Assembly: GCA_963705355.1 (NCBI GenBank)
Contig: OY970070.1
Location: forward strand, 992,001 to 1,056,000
Length of the DNA stretch: 64,000 nucleotides
Reading direction: 5' to 3'
Source of the DNA: COMBO-56-21 sp963705355
GTDB lineage: Archaea; Thermoplasmatota; Thermoplasmata; UBA10834
Of the stretch, positions 33,754 through 42,923 are shown in pieces. The first letter of the stretch is position 1, and every line of letters starts with the position of its first letter. The notes beneath the pieces were generated by a model that saw only the letters and a program-made list of their open reading frames with translations, was not told the origin of the DNA and searched no databases. A program made the position numbers and the translations under genes.

Positions 33754-34668
33754 TTGATCGAAGCCAACGGATTGGTCAAGGATTTCAGTGCGGTAAGAGC
33801 GCTAGATGACGTCTCTCTCAAGGTCGGAAGGGGAGAGATCTTTGGATTCTTCGGCCCAAACGGTGCAGGCAAGACGACGTGCATAAGGGTCCTGTGCGGT
33901 CTGACACCGCCCACTCAGGGCGATGCGGCAGTCCTTGGGATCGATGTCAGGAAGCACCCGGTTCAGGTCAGAGACAACATCGCCATACTCTCGGAGGAGA
34001 CCAGATTCTACGAGGAGATGACCCCGAGGAGATACCTCAACATGTTCTGCAAGCTGATGCTGATGCCCAGGTCCGATAGGCTCTCGGCCGTAAACGAGGC
34101 TGCCGACCTCGCCGACCTCCGAGGTTTCATCGACCAGAAGATAGCGTTCCTCTCACAGGGACAGCGACAAAGGGTCTCTCTGGCCAGAGTCCTCTTGACA
34201 GAGGTCCCGCTCGCGTTCCTCGACGAGCCGTTCGAGGGGATCGACATCATCCACAGGCGGAAGCTGAGGGAGTACTTCAAAGCGTCTGTCAAAGACGGCA
34301 ACTCCATATTCTACACATCCCACAACCTGATCGAGGCGGAGTACATAGTCGACAAGTTCGCGTTCATAAACCACGGAAAGCTGACGGTTGTCGGAACAGC
34401 TGAGGAACTGAAGGACAAGTACCTCGCACCTGCCTACATGCTCAGAGTCTCGGACCCTCAAAGAGCGAAAGAGATGCTCGACAGAAGCCTGAGACTGCAG
34501 TCCATAAAGATCGTCGAGGGCGAGGTCGCGCTGACCCTCCAGAGGCGTCAAGACGCGCCGCAGGTCCCGAAGATCCTCGTCCAAGAGGGGATAGACCTCT
34601 TCGAGATGAGGAGCATGGGAACGATGGAAGAGGTCTTCGAGCGCACTGCAAGGGGCGAGTTGGAATGA
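33754..34668 (+). CDS. ABC transporter ATP-binding protein (ABC-2 type)
   Basis: 304 residues from a TTG start. Walker A is GPNGAGKTT, the signature is LSQGQRQRVSL, and Walker B is LAFLDEPFEGID. A C-terminal extension of about 90 residues (from AYMLRVSDPQ) matches the regulatory tail of NatA/DrrA-type subunits. The stop overlaps the start of the permease by four bases, so the pair is translationally coupled and forms one exporter with an unusual PKD-bearing permease. Confidence 0.92.
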   Translation: MIEANGLVKDFSAVRALDDVSLKVGRGEIFGFFGPNGAGKTTCIRVLCGLTPPTQGDAAVLGIDVRKHPVQVRDNIAILSEETRFYEEMTPRRYLNMFCKLMLMPRSDRLSAVNEAADLADLRGFIDQKIAFLSQGQRQRVSLARVLLTEVPLAFLDEPFEGIDIIHRRKLREYFKASVKDGNSIFYTSHNLIEAEYIVDKFAFINHGKLTVVGTAEELKDKYLAPAYMLRVSDPQRAKEMLDRSLRLQSIKIVEGEVALTLQRRQDAPQVPKILVQEGIDLFEMRSMGTMEEVFERTARGELE

Positions 34669-36539
34669 GCGAGGAAGAGCCGATTCCGGAGCCTCCAAGC
34701 CCCCCGACCGATGAAGAGCTGCCCCCGCCTCCGACCGATGTCGTCGATGAGTCGAAAGACTATCCCGATATCAAGCTGAAGAAGTCCAAACCACTAGCCA
34801 CACTCAGAAGGGCTTTCGTCATCTTCGAGAAAGACCTAAGGACGATGGCGAAGCACGGACTTGTCAGTGCGGTCATACTGTTCGTCTTCCTGTCGATAGT
34901 GTTCTCGATAATGAGCTTCTCGATGAAGCAGGCGGTTCAGTTCAAGTTCGAGGGGAGCGGGAATGGCGAGGACCAGGGCATTCCCGGAGCCTCTGGAGTG
35001 AATCCCCCCGTGGCACGCGCCACTTTGAGTCCAAGCGGGCCCGTGGTGGCTGGTACAAGCGTGACTCTCGACGCCTCCAGTTCCACAGACAATAGCAGGA
35101 TCGTGTATTATCAGTGGAGCACCCAGGACGGCGCTCGCGATATCGACTTCTACGGACCAATAGCGCATTTCACATTCGACGCTGTTGGGTCATACGATGT
35201 GCGCCTCACTGTCGTGGACGACGAGTGGAACATGAACGAGACCTCAACTCATCTCGAAGTGACCCGCGCATCATCGGCAACGGACACACAGTCCCCCATG
35301 ATACCAGACTCTCCGCCTCTCAACGCCAACATCAGCCAGCCGTTCTTCCTAGATGGATCAAGTGCGACCGATAACGTTGGGGTTGTGAACTGGACCTGGA
35401 TAATCCATGATGTCACGGACAAAGCCCTCTACGGCCCAACACAATCGTACACATTCAACTATGCAGGCTCTTTCAGCATCAGCCTCGTGGCCAGAGATGC
35501 TGCGGGCAACACGGGCAAAGGCTGGGCGCAGGTCAATGTGCCTTCCATGGGCGGAGATACTCAACCGCCTCAGGCAAGTGCCAACATCCCGCAGAGCGTC
35601 CATGTCGGAGATGTCGTCCAGCTCTCTTCAAAGGGCTCAACCGACAACCAAGGCATTTCCTCGACCGTGTGGTACGTGAAGCACAACAACACAGAGATCA
35701 CTCTCAATGGTGAGAGCGTTTCCTTCCGGGCCAGCGAATTCGGGCCCTACGAAGTGACGCTCGTCGTCAGAGACAACGCGGGCAACTACGCAAGAATGGA
35801 AGGGACGACCATCGCGACTCCGCCGGGAATGGATTTCAACCTGATCTCCTGGACCAGCACTCCGTTCAACATCGACATCTCGTTCAACCTTCTGACATAC
35901 TCATACGGGATAGCCCTGCTGGCCTCAGTGATATACGTGGGCGGCTTGTTTGCGAAGGGGTTCACACATGAGATCATCAAGGGCACTGTCAAGGTCCTCT
36001 TCTTCGGCCCGATCTCCGTCACGACGATGATCTTCTCCAAGATCCTGTACCCGCTGATCGTCGGCCCGATCTTCATCTTCCCATTGGTGTTCATAGGTCT
36101 TTCGCAGTTCGGCCAGTCAACTGTGGATGTGCTCGAGATCACGTTGGTTTCCTACTTGATGGCGGCAGTCACCATGGTCAGCGCGGCATACGGATCCTGC
36201 CTGATCTACCTCGGGACGAAGAAGATGGTGCTCAAGCCGAGCGTCATATCGAGGATGCTCCTCTACTTCTCGCTGTTGGGCACGCTCACGGTCTTCGAGT
36301 GGCTGTCGTTCGTGCTTGACCAGTGGCAGAAGACGACAAGCTGGAATACCATGTATCATGACTACGCAGGCATAGCGACGCTCTCGCCGTTCCACCAGGG
36401 AGGAATGTTCCTCTCGAATCTGCTCACCGGGACGAGCTGGTCACTGGATATCTGGGTGCTCATCATACCTGCAGCTCTGATAATCGGTGGTGCGCTCGCC
36501 TCGAGGAAGCTGTACGGTGACATCTTCTCCCGAGAATAG
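34665..36539 (+). CDS. ABC-2 permease with three extracellular PKD-like domains
   Basis: 624 residues. The order is: a cytoplasmic Pro/Glu-rich head (residues 1-40), a first transmembrane helix (about 65-87), then about 300 extracytoplasmic residues with three PKD-like beta-sandwich repeats (about 113-200, 208-293, 299-385), then about six helices (from residue 408) typical of an ABC-2 permease. Each repeat has a D-x-S-S-x-T/A-D-N start and a G-S/P-Y/F-x-V/I-x-L-x-V closing strand (for example GSYDVRLTVVDDE). The ATPase gene overlaps by four bases. PKD domains in archaea usually mediate surface contacts. Such an insertion in a permease loop is uncommon; substrate unknown. Confidence 0.85.
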   Translation: MSEEEPIPEPPSPPTDEELPPPPTDVVDESKDYPDIKLKKSKPLATLRRAFVIFEKDLRTMAKHGLVSAVILFVFLSIVFSIMSFSMKQAVQFKFEGSGNGEDQGIPGASGVNPPVARATLSPSGPVVAGTSVTLDASSSTDNSRIVYYQWSTQDGARDIDFYGPIAHFTFDAVGSYDVRLTVVDDEWNMNETSTHLEVTRASSATDTQSPMIPDSPPLNANISQPFFLDGSSATDNVGVVNWTWIIHDVTDKALYGPTQSYTFNYAGSFSISLVARDAAGNTGKGWAQVNVPSMGGDTQPPQASANIPQSVHVGDVVQLSSKGSTDNQGISSTVWYVKHNNTEITLNGESVSFRASEFGPYEVTLVVRDNAGNYARMEGTTIATPPGMDFNLISWTSTPFNIDISFNLLTYSYGIALLASVIYVGGLFAKGFTHEIIKGTVKVLFFGPISVTTMIFSKILYPLIVGPIFIFPLVFIGLSQFGQSTVDVLEITLVSYLMAAVTMVSAAYGSCLIYLGTKKMVLKPSVISRMLLYFSLLGTLTVFEWLSFVLDQWQKTTSWNTMYHDYAGIATLSPFHQGGMFLSNLLTGTSWSLDIWVLIIPAALIIGGALASRKLYGDIFSRE

Positions 36540-36590
36540 GCAAGCCGTATGGCGAAAGGATAATCTCGAACCGTGAAATAGCGATGCCAC

Positions 36591-36953
36591 GTGAAGATCT
36601 GCATCGGTTGCGCAGACCCCGGCGGACAAGAAGCTGAAATCGTCGACCCTCTGGAGCTGTGCGACGTGCTCGACTACTACGAACTTCAAAAGAACGGCGA
36701 ATTCGAACACGTGGCTCAAACCAGGAAGTGTCTGGGGGGCTGCGCTGATCTTGTCGAGAGCATCGTGAAGCGTGGAGTAGAGATGGTCGTTGTAATCTCC
36801 CTGTCTCCAAATTCGCTCCTGAAACTCAGCAACTCTGGAGTCCGAGTCTACAGGACGGAGAACCCTTCTGTCAAGGTCTCCCTGGATTTGCTCTCGAGGG
36901 ACAAGCTAGTGGAGATAGACCGCAGCCAGTTCTCGAAAATGGCCAAGATGTAG
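36591..36953 (+). CDS. Small cysteine-containing archaeal protein (NifX-like?)
   Basis: 120 residues from GTG 36591. Cysteines sit in ICIGCADPGG near the start and in KCLGGC mid-protein. A beta strand VVVISLSPNSL followed by GVRVYRTENPSV resembles the fold of NifX/iron-molybdenum cofactor carrier proteins, but the similarity is weak and I would not assign function. It follows the PKD permease by about 50 bases on the same strand and may be cotranscribed or separate. Confidence 0.6.
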   Translation: MKICIGCADPGGQEAEIVDPLELCDVLDYYELQKNGEFEHVAQTRKCLGGCADLVESIVKRGVEMVVVISLSPNSLLKLSNSGVRVYRTENPSVKVSLDLLSRDKLVEIDRSQFSKMAKM

Positions 36954-37000
36954 AACGAATACGCCCCAGGGGGTTTGCTCGCGGGAGCCGTTCGATGCGG

Positions 37001-37450
37001 TCAGAGCGAATCGAGCTTGGTCTTGTTCGCCAAGCTCTCCTTGCCGAGTTTGTCCATTATCCGAGCGGCCTCTGCCATGAGATTCTTCGCGATCTTGGCT
37101 GCATCGAGGTAGAACCTCGCTGAGGTTTCCTCGATCTTACCCGCGAACCTCGCTGCGGCCTTCACATCGACGCCCTTCGGGGTCTTCGTGTCGATCGGGT
37201 AAGCCTCTCGCTTCAGGTCCTGGATAGGCTCGAGGATCATCTCGTTCAGTTTCTGCTGTCTTGTGAACTCAAGCAGTTCCCCGCGCTTCTTGTGAGCAGC
37301 GGCCAGCGATTTGAACATCTCCGCTGCCGCAGCCGCCTTTGGCTCTCTCGACAGCTCCTCACAGACGCCTGCGGCCCCTTTCTCGAGCTCAAGCGCGAAC
37401 CTGATGACCGCCCCGAACGTCGTGCATTCCGGGAAGTCGCACTCAACCAT
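37001..37450 (-). CDS. Ferritin-like (rubrerythrin-type) domain protein
   Basis: 149 residues. Helical throughout, with carboxylate and histidine pairs typical of ferritin-like diiron domains: FALELEKGAAGVCEEL, FKSLAAAHKKRGELLEF and FAGKIEETSARFYLDAAK. The full set of E-x-x-H ligands is not complete, so metal binding is uncertain. The ATG at 37450 overlaps the aldehyde dehydrogenase stop codon by one base (TGATG), which implies coupled translation. Its role beside a CoA-acylating dehydrogenase is unknown. Confidence 0.65.
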   Translation of the reverse strand: MVECDFPECTTFGAVIRFALELEKGAAGVCEELSREPKAAAAAEMFKSLAAAHKKRGELLEFTRQQKLNEMILEPIQDLKREAYPIDTKTPKGVDVKAAARFAGKIEETSARFYLDAAKIAKNLMAEAARIMDKLGKESLANKTKLDSL

Positions 37451-38931
37451 CAGAACCACCTAGTAATGACAACCTTCCTGTCAGTGAAGAACTTTATGGC
37501 GTCCTGACCCTGGCCATGCAGGTCTCCGAAGAAAGAGTCCTTATATCCTGAGAACGGGAAATAGGCCATCGCGGCGACGATGCCGACGTTAATGCCGATG
37601 TTCCCGCACTGGCACCTGTATCTGAACTCCCTGGCCCACTTACCATTCTGAGTATATATCGATGCAGCGTTTCCGAACGGGCTCGAGTGGATGAAGCCCA
37701 GGACCTCGTCCATGTTCTTCATGCGCAGGTAGGTCACGACAGGGCCGAAGATCTCCTCCTTGGCCACCTTCATATCCGGTGTGACTTGGTCGATCACCGT
37801 CGGACCCACGAAGTGCCCCTTCTCGTAGCCTGGGACTTTCGCCTTCCTTCCATCCAGGAGGATCTTCGCGCCATCGGCCTCGGCGGAGTCGATGTACTCG
37901 AGCACTTTCTTCTTCGCCTTCGCGGAGACAACAGGACCCATGTTCACGCTCTCGTCGAGACCGTAGCCCATCTTGATCTTCTTCGAGGCTTCAACGAACT
38001 TCTTCATCAGAGGATCAGCGATATCCCCGATGGCGACAAGGTTCGACCCTGCGAGGCATCTCTGGCCAGCACAGCCGTAGAACGACGCGAGCATGTTCGC
38101 GACGGTCCTGTCCAGCACCGCATCAGGCATCACAACAAGGGAATTCTTCGCCCCTCCCTGGGCCTGGACTCGCTTGCCGTTCTCAGCAGAGTGTTTGTAG
38201 ATGTACTTCGCGACTGGCGTTGATCCGACGAACGAAATGCCCTTCACCTTCGGGTGTTCGATGAGGGTGTCGGATACCTCGTGGCTTCCGTTCACGATGT
38301 TCAGCACGCCGGGCGGGAATCCCGCTTCCTCGACAAGCTTCGTGAGGTAGTTCTGCGTGAGCGGCACCTGGCTCGACGGCTTGATGATGTAAGTGTTTCC
38401 TGTGGCGACAGCGTAGGGCCAGAACCAGTAGGGTATCATAGCCGGGAAGTTGAACGGGCATATCGCGCCGAAGACTCCCAGCGGCGAGATGACCGCGTCC
38501 TCGTCGATTCCTTCGGCTGCGCCGTCTTCAAGGTTGTAGCCCATCATGAGGGACGGGATTCCAGCTGCGACCTCGACGTTCTCGATCGTTCGCCTGGTCT
38601 CACCGCGAGCCTCGTCGATCGTCTTGCCCTGCTCCTGAACCATTATTCTCGCAACATTCTCGAAATGCTGCTCCATCAACTCCTTCAATCTGAAGAAGAT
38701 ACGAGCCCGTGTGATCGGAGGAGTCTCTCTCCACGCCCACCAAGCTTCGTGAGCGGCCTCGATGGCGGCCTTGGTCTCGTCGACAGTGGACATGGGCAAC
38801 TTCCCGATGATCTCCCCGGTTGACGGGTTCTCAATGTCGATCACCTTGTCAGAATTGGAGTCGATCCACTCCCCGTTCACATAGTTCTTCAGCTTTCCGT
38901 AGTCCTTCTTGACTTCAGACAAGAGTGCCAT
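37450..38931 (-). CDS. CoA-acylating methylmalonate-semialdehyde dehydrogenase (MmsA-like)
   Basis: 493 residues from ATG 38931. The catalytic cysteine is in GCAGQRCLAGS, with the NAD-binding GSTPVAKYIY motif and the PFNFPAMIPYWFWP segment. The C-terminus carries the MmsA/IolA fingerprint FPFSGYKDSFFGDLHGQGQD with a TDRKVVITRW end. The family oxidises methylmalonate or malonate semialdehyde to propionyl- or acetyl-CoA with NAD and CoA. Two class III aminotransferases nearby could supply malonate semialdehyde from beta-alanine (inference). Confidence 0.92.
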   Translation of the reverse strand: MALLSEVKKDYGKLKNYVNGEWIDSNSDKVIDIENPSTGEIIGKLPMSTVDETKAAIEAAHEAWWAWRETPPITRARIFFRLKELMEQHFENVARIMVQEQGKTIDEARGETRRTIENVEVAAGIPSLMMGYNLEDGAAEGIDEDAVISPLGVFGAICPFNFPAMIPYWFWPYAVATGNTYIIKPSSQVPLTQNYLTKLVEEAGFPPGVLNIVNGSHEVSDTLIEHPKVKGISFVGSTPVAKYIYKHSAENGKRVQAQGGAKNSLVVMPDAVLDRTVANMLASFYGCAGQRCLAGSNLVAIGDIADPLMKKFVEASKKIKMGYGLDESVNMGPVVSAKAKKKVLEYIDSAEADGAKILLDGRKAKVPGYEKGHFVGPTVIDQVTPDMKVAKEEIFGPVVTYLRMKNMDEVLGFIHSSPFGNAASIYTQNGKWAREFRYRCQCGNIGINVGIVAAMAYFPFSGYKDSFFGDLHGQGQDAIKFFTDRKVVITRWF

Positions 38932-39335
38932 GCTATCTTCTCTCCAACGCCACTTCTCAAATAATCTGGCCAAAGAATTCGGCATCTGCCTCAGATGGGG
39001 AAACGGAAAACATGCTACGACAGCACCAGAAGTCTTCCCGCGACCCCCCCAATCCGTTCTTCATTCTATCTTTCCGTTCGCAAGATGTTCAGCTTTTTCG
39101 GTCCAAATCTGCAGATACATCAGGAAATCTTGGCCTTGTTCGCCCGAATGTGCTTCCTTGTAATATATGTTGTGGTGGGAAAGGCATCGTTGAGCGGCGC
39201 AGGTTGATGGGTTCGCAGACAGCGCTGGCAGGAGCTCCAAAGTCTGAAGAGAAATCGGGTTCAAGATGTCCTCAGACGCTTTGCTAATTCCAAGCCGAGA
39301 AATCGAAAAAGGGTAGAACGAGAGGAGAACCGGAT
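38932..39335 (-). other. Intergenic stretch between aldehyde dehydrogenase and hemerythrin genes
   Basis: About 400 bases with no supported coding region. The one notable element is cttgtaatatatgttg near 39150-39166, which reads as a TATA-like sequence on either strand. On the minus strand it would give a long (about 200-base) leader for the dehydrogenase; on the plus strand nothing lies downstream. A small RNA cannot be excluded, but nothing shows one. Confidence 0.4.
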
Positions 39336-39881
39336 TCACTCGTACTTCTTCTCCCATTCATCGATCATGTGATGGTATCGCTCGTGCACGCCAGGACCCA
39401 TGACATTCTCCTCGACCTCTTCGAACCCTTTCGCGAGTTCCTCCTGGTCCTCCTTCGTGAGGATCTGGTTGGCCATCGGGTACAGGATGTTATCCTCCTT
39501 CGGGATGTGTTTAGACAGCAGGTCCACATACGCCCTACCGGCTCTGACTAAGCCGTCCTTTGTCTTCTGGTTCATCTTAGTGGCTGAAAGCTCTGCGATC
39601 TTCCTGACGTGGGCTCGTCCGTCTTGGTGTTCTCTCAGCATGACCGCGATCGGCCCGACCTCTCCTGAAACGCCCCTCTCCTGCATCTTCACGAACAGGA
39701 GCTTCTCCTCCTTGCCGTGGTGGCACTTGTCAGCGAAGTTCTCGAAGAAATCGGCAGCGCCAACAAAGAGCTCCTGGTCGACTTCCTGACCGTTCTCCAA
39801 TCTGTCGCACGCGTTAGTCACGACGCCGAGCATCCTCTCGATGACCCGGTGCTCATCCATGAGTTCATCCGTTGGTCGCAT
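39336..39881 (-). CDS. Hemerythrin-like HHE domain protein
   Basis: 181 residues, a four-helix bundle with hemerythrin-type iron ligands: LMDEHRVIERML, DKCHHGKEEKLLF, MLREHQDGRAHV and LSKHIPKEDNILYPMA. It probably holds a non-heme diiron site for oxygen binding, peroxide or nitric oxide handling, or iron sensing. It stands between catabolic genes in the same direction, about 140 bases downstream of an aminotransferase. No extra domain is fused. Confidence 0.93.
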   Translation of the reverse strand: MRPTDELMDEHRVIERMLGVVTNACDRLENGQEVDQELFVGAADFFENFADKCHHGKEEKLLFVKMQERGVSGEVGPIAVMLREHQDGRAHVRKIAELSATKMNQKTKDGLVRAGRAYVDLLSKHIPKEDNILYPMANQILTKEDQEELAKGFEEVEENVMGPGVHERYHHMIDEWEKKYE

Positions 39882-40019
39882 GAGCCTCGACTCTCCGCAT
39901 CCACTATGTGCCGATGCAGAGATATGGATGCTGCCTGCGCTGTTAGGTCGGGCTCTCAGCTGCGTGCCTGTGCGTACAAAGAATAATGGAGATGAGGGGT
40001 TTAGTGGGAAGAGACTGGC

Positions 40020-41432
40020 CTACATCCCGGCCTTCTTCGTCTCTTCCTTCAACGCCGACTCGAGTATGTCGAGTCCTGTCTCCAGCAGGTCCCGCTTTAT
40101 GATTAGTGGCGGGTGGAGCCTTATCACGTTGCCATAGGTGCCCGCAGTCAGGATGTATAGGCCCTTCTTGAAGCAGTTGAGCTGAATGTTCCGCGTCAGC
40201 TCCGGCACTGGCTCCTTGCCCTTCCTGGTCTTGACGAGCTCCATTCCGATCATCGCACCGAGTCCGCGGACATCTCCAACGGCCTGAATCTCCTCCTTCC
40301 ACTCGTTGAGGCGCTTCAACTCGACCTTGTTGATCATTTTGGTGTTCGGAAGGGCCTTCTTCGTCAGCTTGATCGACTCGAGAGCGCCGGCGCATGCGAC
40401 TGGATTGCCGCCGAATGTGCCACCGAGGCTCGCAGGTGCGGGCGCGGACATGACAGAGTCCTTTCCGGTGACGCCCCCCAAAGGCATCCCGAGCGACAGC
40501 CCTTTGCCGGATACCAGCATGTCAGGGTCGCACTTCCAGTGTTCTATGGCGAACATCTTGCCGGTCCTGCCAAAGCCGGTCTGGACCTCGTCGTCTATGA
40601 ACAAGACACCATTGTCGTCGCAGATCTTCCTTATCTTCTCCCAGTATCCAGGGGGCGGGTTGATGAATCCGCCCTCACCTTGGACGGGCTCCCCGACAAG
40701 GCAGCAGACATCTCCCTGGAGCGGCGAGGTCTCCATGACCGTCCTGATCGTGTCAGCACACGCCAAGTTACATGAGGGATACTCCAAGCACAAGGGGCAT
40801 CTGTAGCAGTACGCGTATTCGACGAGCTGAACATACGGCACTAGCGGGCCGAAGCCTTCCCTGTAAGGTTTCTCCTTGCCCGTGAGGGATATGTCCAGGA
40901 AGGTCCTACCGTGGAACGCGGTCCGATACGACAAGATCCATTTCTTCTTGGTGTACGCCCGTGCGATCTTGACGGCGTTCTCAATCGCCTCGGATCCGCT
41001 GTTCAGGAATATGCTCTTCTGAAGGTTGCCTGGGCAGATCTTGGACATCTCCTCCGCCAGCTTCAAGTAGGACTCATAAGGCGAGACCATGAAACATATG
41101 TGTATGAACTTGTCCAACTGGTCCTGGCACGCCTTGACCATAGCCGCGGGCCTATGCCCGCAGTTGTGAACGCCAATGCCGGCCGTGAAGTCCAGATAGA
41201 CGTTCCCGTCAACATCCTTCAGGAACGGCCCCTCGGCCAGCTCGAGCGACGCAGGCAGACCGATCTTTATGCCGTTCGTGACATACTTCTCCTTTCGAGC
41301 CATTGCTTTCTGCGATTTTGGCCCTGGCGGCTCCACCACTATCTTCGGACCTTTCAGGTTGTAGGATTTCACCATGTTCTCGTTCTCCTTGTCGCCGAAC
41401 AAATGGCCTGAGGAGAGTTTCGGACTGGCCAT
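40020..41432 (-). CDS. Class III aminotransferase (omega/GABA type) with four-Cys insert
   Basis: 470 residues, PLP fold type I. Marks are an N-terminal EPPGPKSQK motif of the archaeal subgroup, FLNSGSEAIENAVK for phosphate binding, FHGRTF, the catalytic-region IDDEVQTGFGRTGK and the PLP lysine in LVSGKGLSLGMPLGG. An insert CYRCPLCLEYPSCNLAC carries a C-x2-C-x8-C-x3-C motif shared with the next aminotransferase. Related archaeal enzymes transfer amino groups from omega-amino acids or racemise amino acids, so the annotation stays broad. Start ATG 41432. Confidence 0.9.
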   Translation of the reverse strand: MASPKLSSGHLFGDKENENMVKSYNLKGPKIVVEPPGPKSQKAMARKEKYVTNGIKIGLPASLELAEGPFLKDVDGNVYLDFTAGIGVHNCGHRPAAMVKACQDQLDKFIHICFMVSPYESYLKLAEEMSKICPGNLQKSIFLNSGSEAIENAVKIARAYTKKKWILSYRTAFHGRTFLDISLTGKEKPYREGFGPLVPYVQLVEYAYCYRCPLCLEYPSCNLACADTIRTVMETSPLQGDVCCLVGEPVQGEGGFINPPPGYWEKIRKICDDNGVLFIDDEVQTGFGRTGKMFAIEHWKCDPDMLVSGKGLSLGMPLGGVTGKDSVMSAPAPASLGGTFGGNPVACAGALESIKLTKKALPNTKMINKVELKRLNEWKEEIQAVGDVRGLGAMIGMELVKTRKGKEPVPELTRNIQLNCFKKGLYILTAGTYGNVIRLHPPLIIKRDLLETGLDILESALKEETKKAGM

Positions 41433-41449
41433 GACAAATCATGGCCGGG

Positions 41450-42808
41450 TCAGTGCGCCTTCATTACCTCCTTGACGGACTCCTCGAGCTTGTCGAGCCC
41501 GAAGTCGAGAAGGTCTCTAGTGATCACAAGCGGAGGCGCGATCCTGAAGCAGTTCTCTCCGGCACCGATCGCGACAACGCCCTTCTTCCAGGCGCGGTGA
41601 ATGATCTCGTGTGCAGCGTCGCCGTCCTTCCTCTTGGACTTCTTGTCCTTGACGATCTCGACGCCTATCATGAGGCCTTTGCCCCTGACGTCGCCGATGA
41701 TCTCGTACCGGTCGACCCACTCTTTGAGCCTCTTGACCGCGTAATCGCCCTGCCTCACCGCGTTCTCCCTGAGCTTCTCCTTCTCTATGACTCTCATCGT
41801 GGCCAAGGATGCTTCGCAGGCCACAGGCGTTCCGCCCAGAGTTGTGCAGTGGGAGCCCGCGTCCCAGTCGTAGATCTCGGCGCGGCCGATCGTTGCCCCG
41901 AGGGAAATGCCGCCTCCGAGTGCCTTGGACATGCATACGATGTCCGGTATGACGCCGAAGTTCTCGATCGCGCACCATTTGCCGGTCCTGCCCATGCCTG
42001 ACTGGACCTCGTCGACGGCGTACAGGATGCCGTACTTGTCCATCAGCTTCTTCAGGCGTCTGTGATAGTCCTTCGGCGGGACGATGTATCCTCCCTCGCC
42101 CTGGATGGGCTCGATCAACGACGCCGCGACCTCCTGGGGCGGCAGGAACTTCTTCAGCACCCAGTCATCGATGAAGTCCACGCAATAGTAGTCGCAATCG
42201 GGGAACGCCATCTTGAAAGGGCACCTGTAGCAATACGCGAAAGGCACATGCTCCACACCGGGCATCGTCGGGAAGTATCTGGCCTTCTGGACGATCGAGC
42301 TCGCCGTGAAGCTCAGTGCGCCCATCGACCTTCCGTGGAACGCGCCAGTAAATGCCAGGAACTGCGGCCGCTTGCTGTGCCACCTCGCGACCTTCGCGAA
42401 CGCCTCGATGCTTTCCGCGCCGCTTCCGCTGAGGAAGACCTTCTTCGGGAAGCTGCCGGGCGTGATCTTCTGCAGCTTCTCGCCCAGCTCCACGGCGTAC
42501 CGGTAGTAGAAATCCGTGTACGAGTAGTGCAGCAGTCGCTTCGACTGGTCGCTGATGGCCTTGACCACTTCGGGGTGGCAATGGCCGGCATTCATCGCCC
42601 CGAGCCCGCTGTTGAAGTCGACATACTCGTTCCCGTCGACATCTTCGATTATACAACCGTGGCCCTTTTCCACTACCATCGGGTAGTAGTAGGGCCTGTT
42701 GTATGGCGACAGAACGGCGTTGTCTCGCTTCACCCAAGCTTTCGCTTTCGGTCCGGGGGGCTCACACACTCTTTTCAAAGAAACCTTCGTATTTCGATTG
42801 GTGTTCAA
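41450..42808 (-). CDS. Class III aminotransferase or broad-range racemase, tandem paralogue
   Basis: 452 residues from TTG 42808 (GTG 13 codons later is possible). It has the CEPPGPKAKAWVKRD start, FLSGSGAESIEAFAKVAR, FHGRSMGALSFT, YAVDEVQSGMGRTGK and the PLP lysine in CMSKALGGGISLGA. The same C-x2-C-x8-C-x3-C insert is present (CYRCPFKMAFPDCDYYC). The N-terminal motif is shared with archaeal 4-aminobutyrate aminotransferases and broad-range amino acid racemases. It lies 17 bases upstream of the other aminotransferase gene, so they form an operon of diverged duplicates. Confidence 0.9.
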   Translation of the reverse strand: MNTNRNTKVSLKRVCEPPGPKAKAWVKRDNAVLSPYNRPYYYPMVVEKGHGCIIEDVDGNEYVDFNSGLGAMNAGHCHPEVVKAISDQSKRLLHYSYTDFYYRYAVELGEKLQKITPGSFPKKVFLSGSGAESIEAFAKVARWHSKRPQFLAFTGAFHGRSMGALSFTASSIVQKARYFPTMPGVEHVPFAYCYRCPFKMAFPDCDYYCVDFIDDWVLKKFLPPQEVAASLIEPIQGEGGYIVPPKDYHRRLKKLMDKYGILYAVDEVQSGMGRTGKWCAIENFGVIPDIVCMSKALGGGISLGATIGRAEIYDWDAGSHCTTLGGTPVACEASLATMRVIEKEKLRENAVRQGDYAVKRLKEWVDRYEIIGDVRGKGLMIGVEIVKDKKSKRKDGDAAHEIIHRAWKKGVVAIGAGENCFRIAPPLVITRDLLDFGLDKLEESVKEVMKAH

Positions 42809-42923
42809 TATACCCCTCTTGGGCTGTTCGATTCACGGAATGCGGAACACCTAGTTTAGACTTTCTCTCGAACTTCGCCCGTCGGGCGAGGGCGAGGTGA
42901 AAGGTTTATCGAAGAAAACGAGC

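Noticed and set aside
42062..42859. Long plus-strand frames opposite the aminotransferases
   Set aside because: Antisense to well-defined PLP enzymes; no family features.
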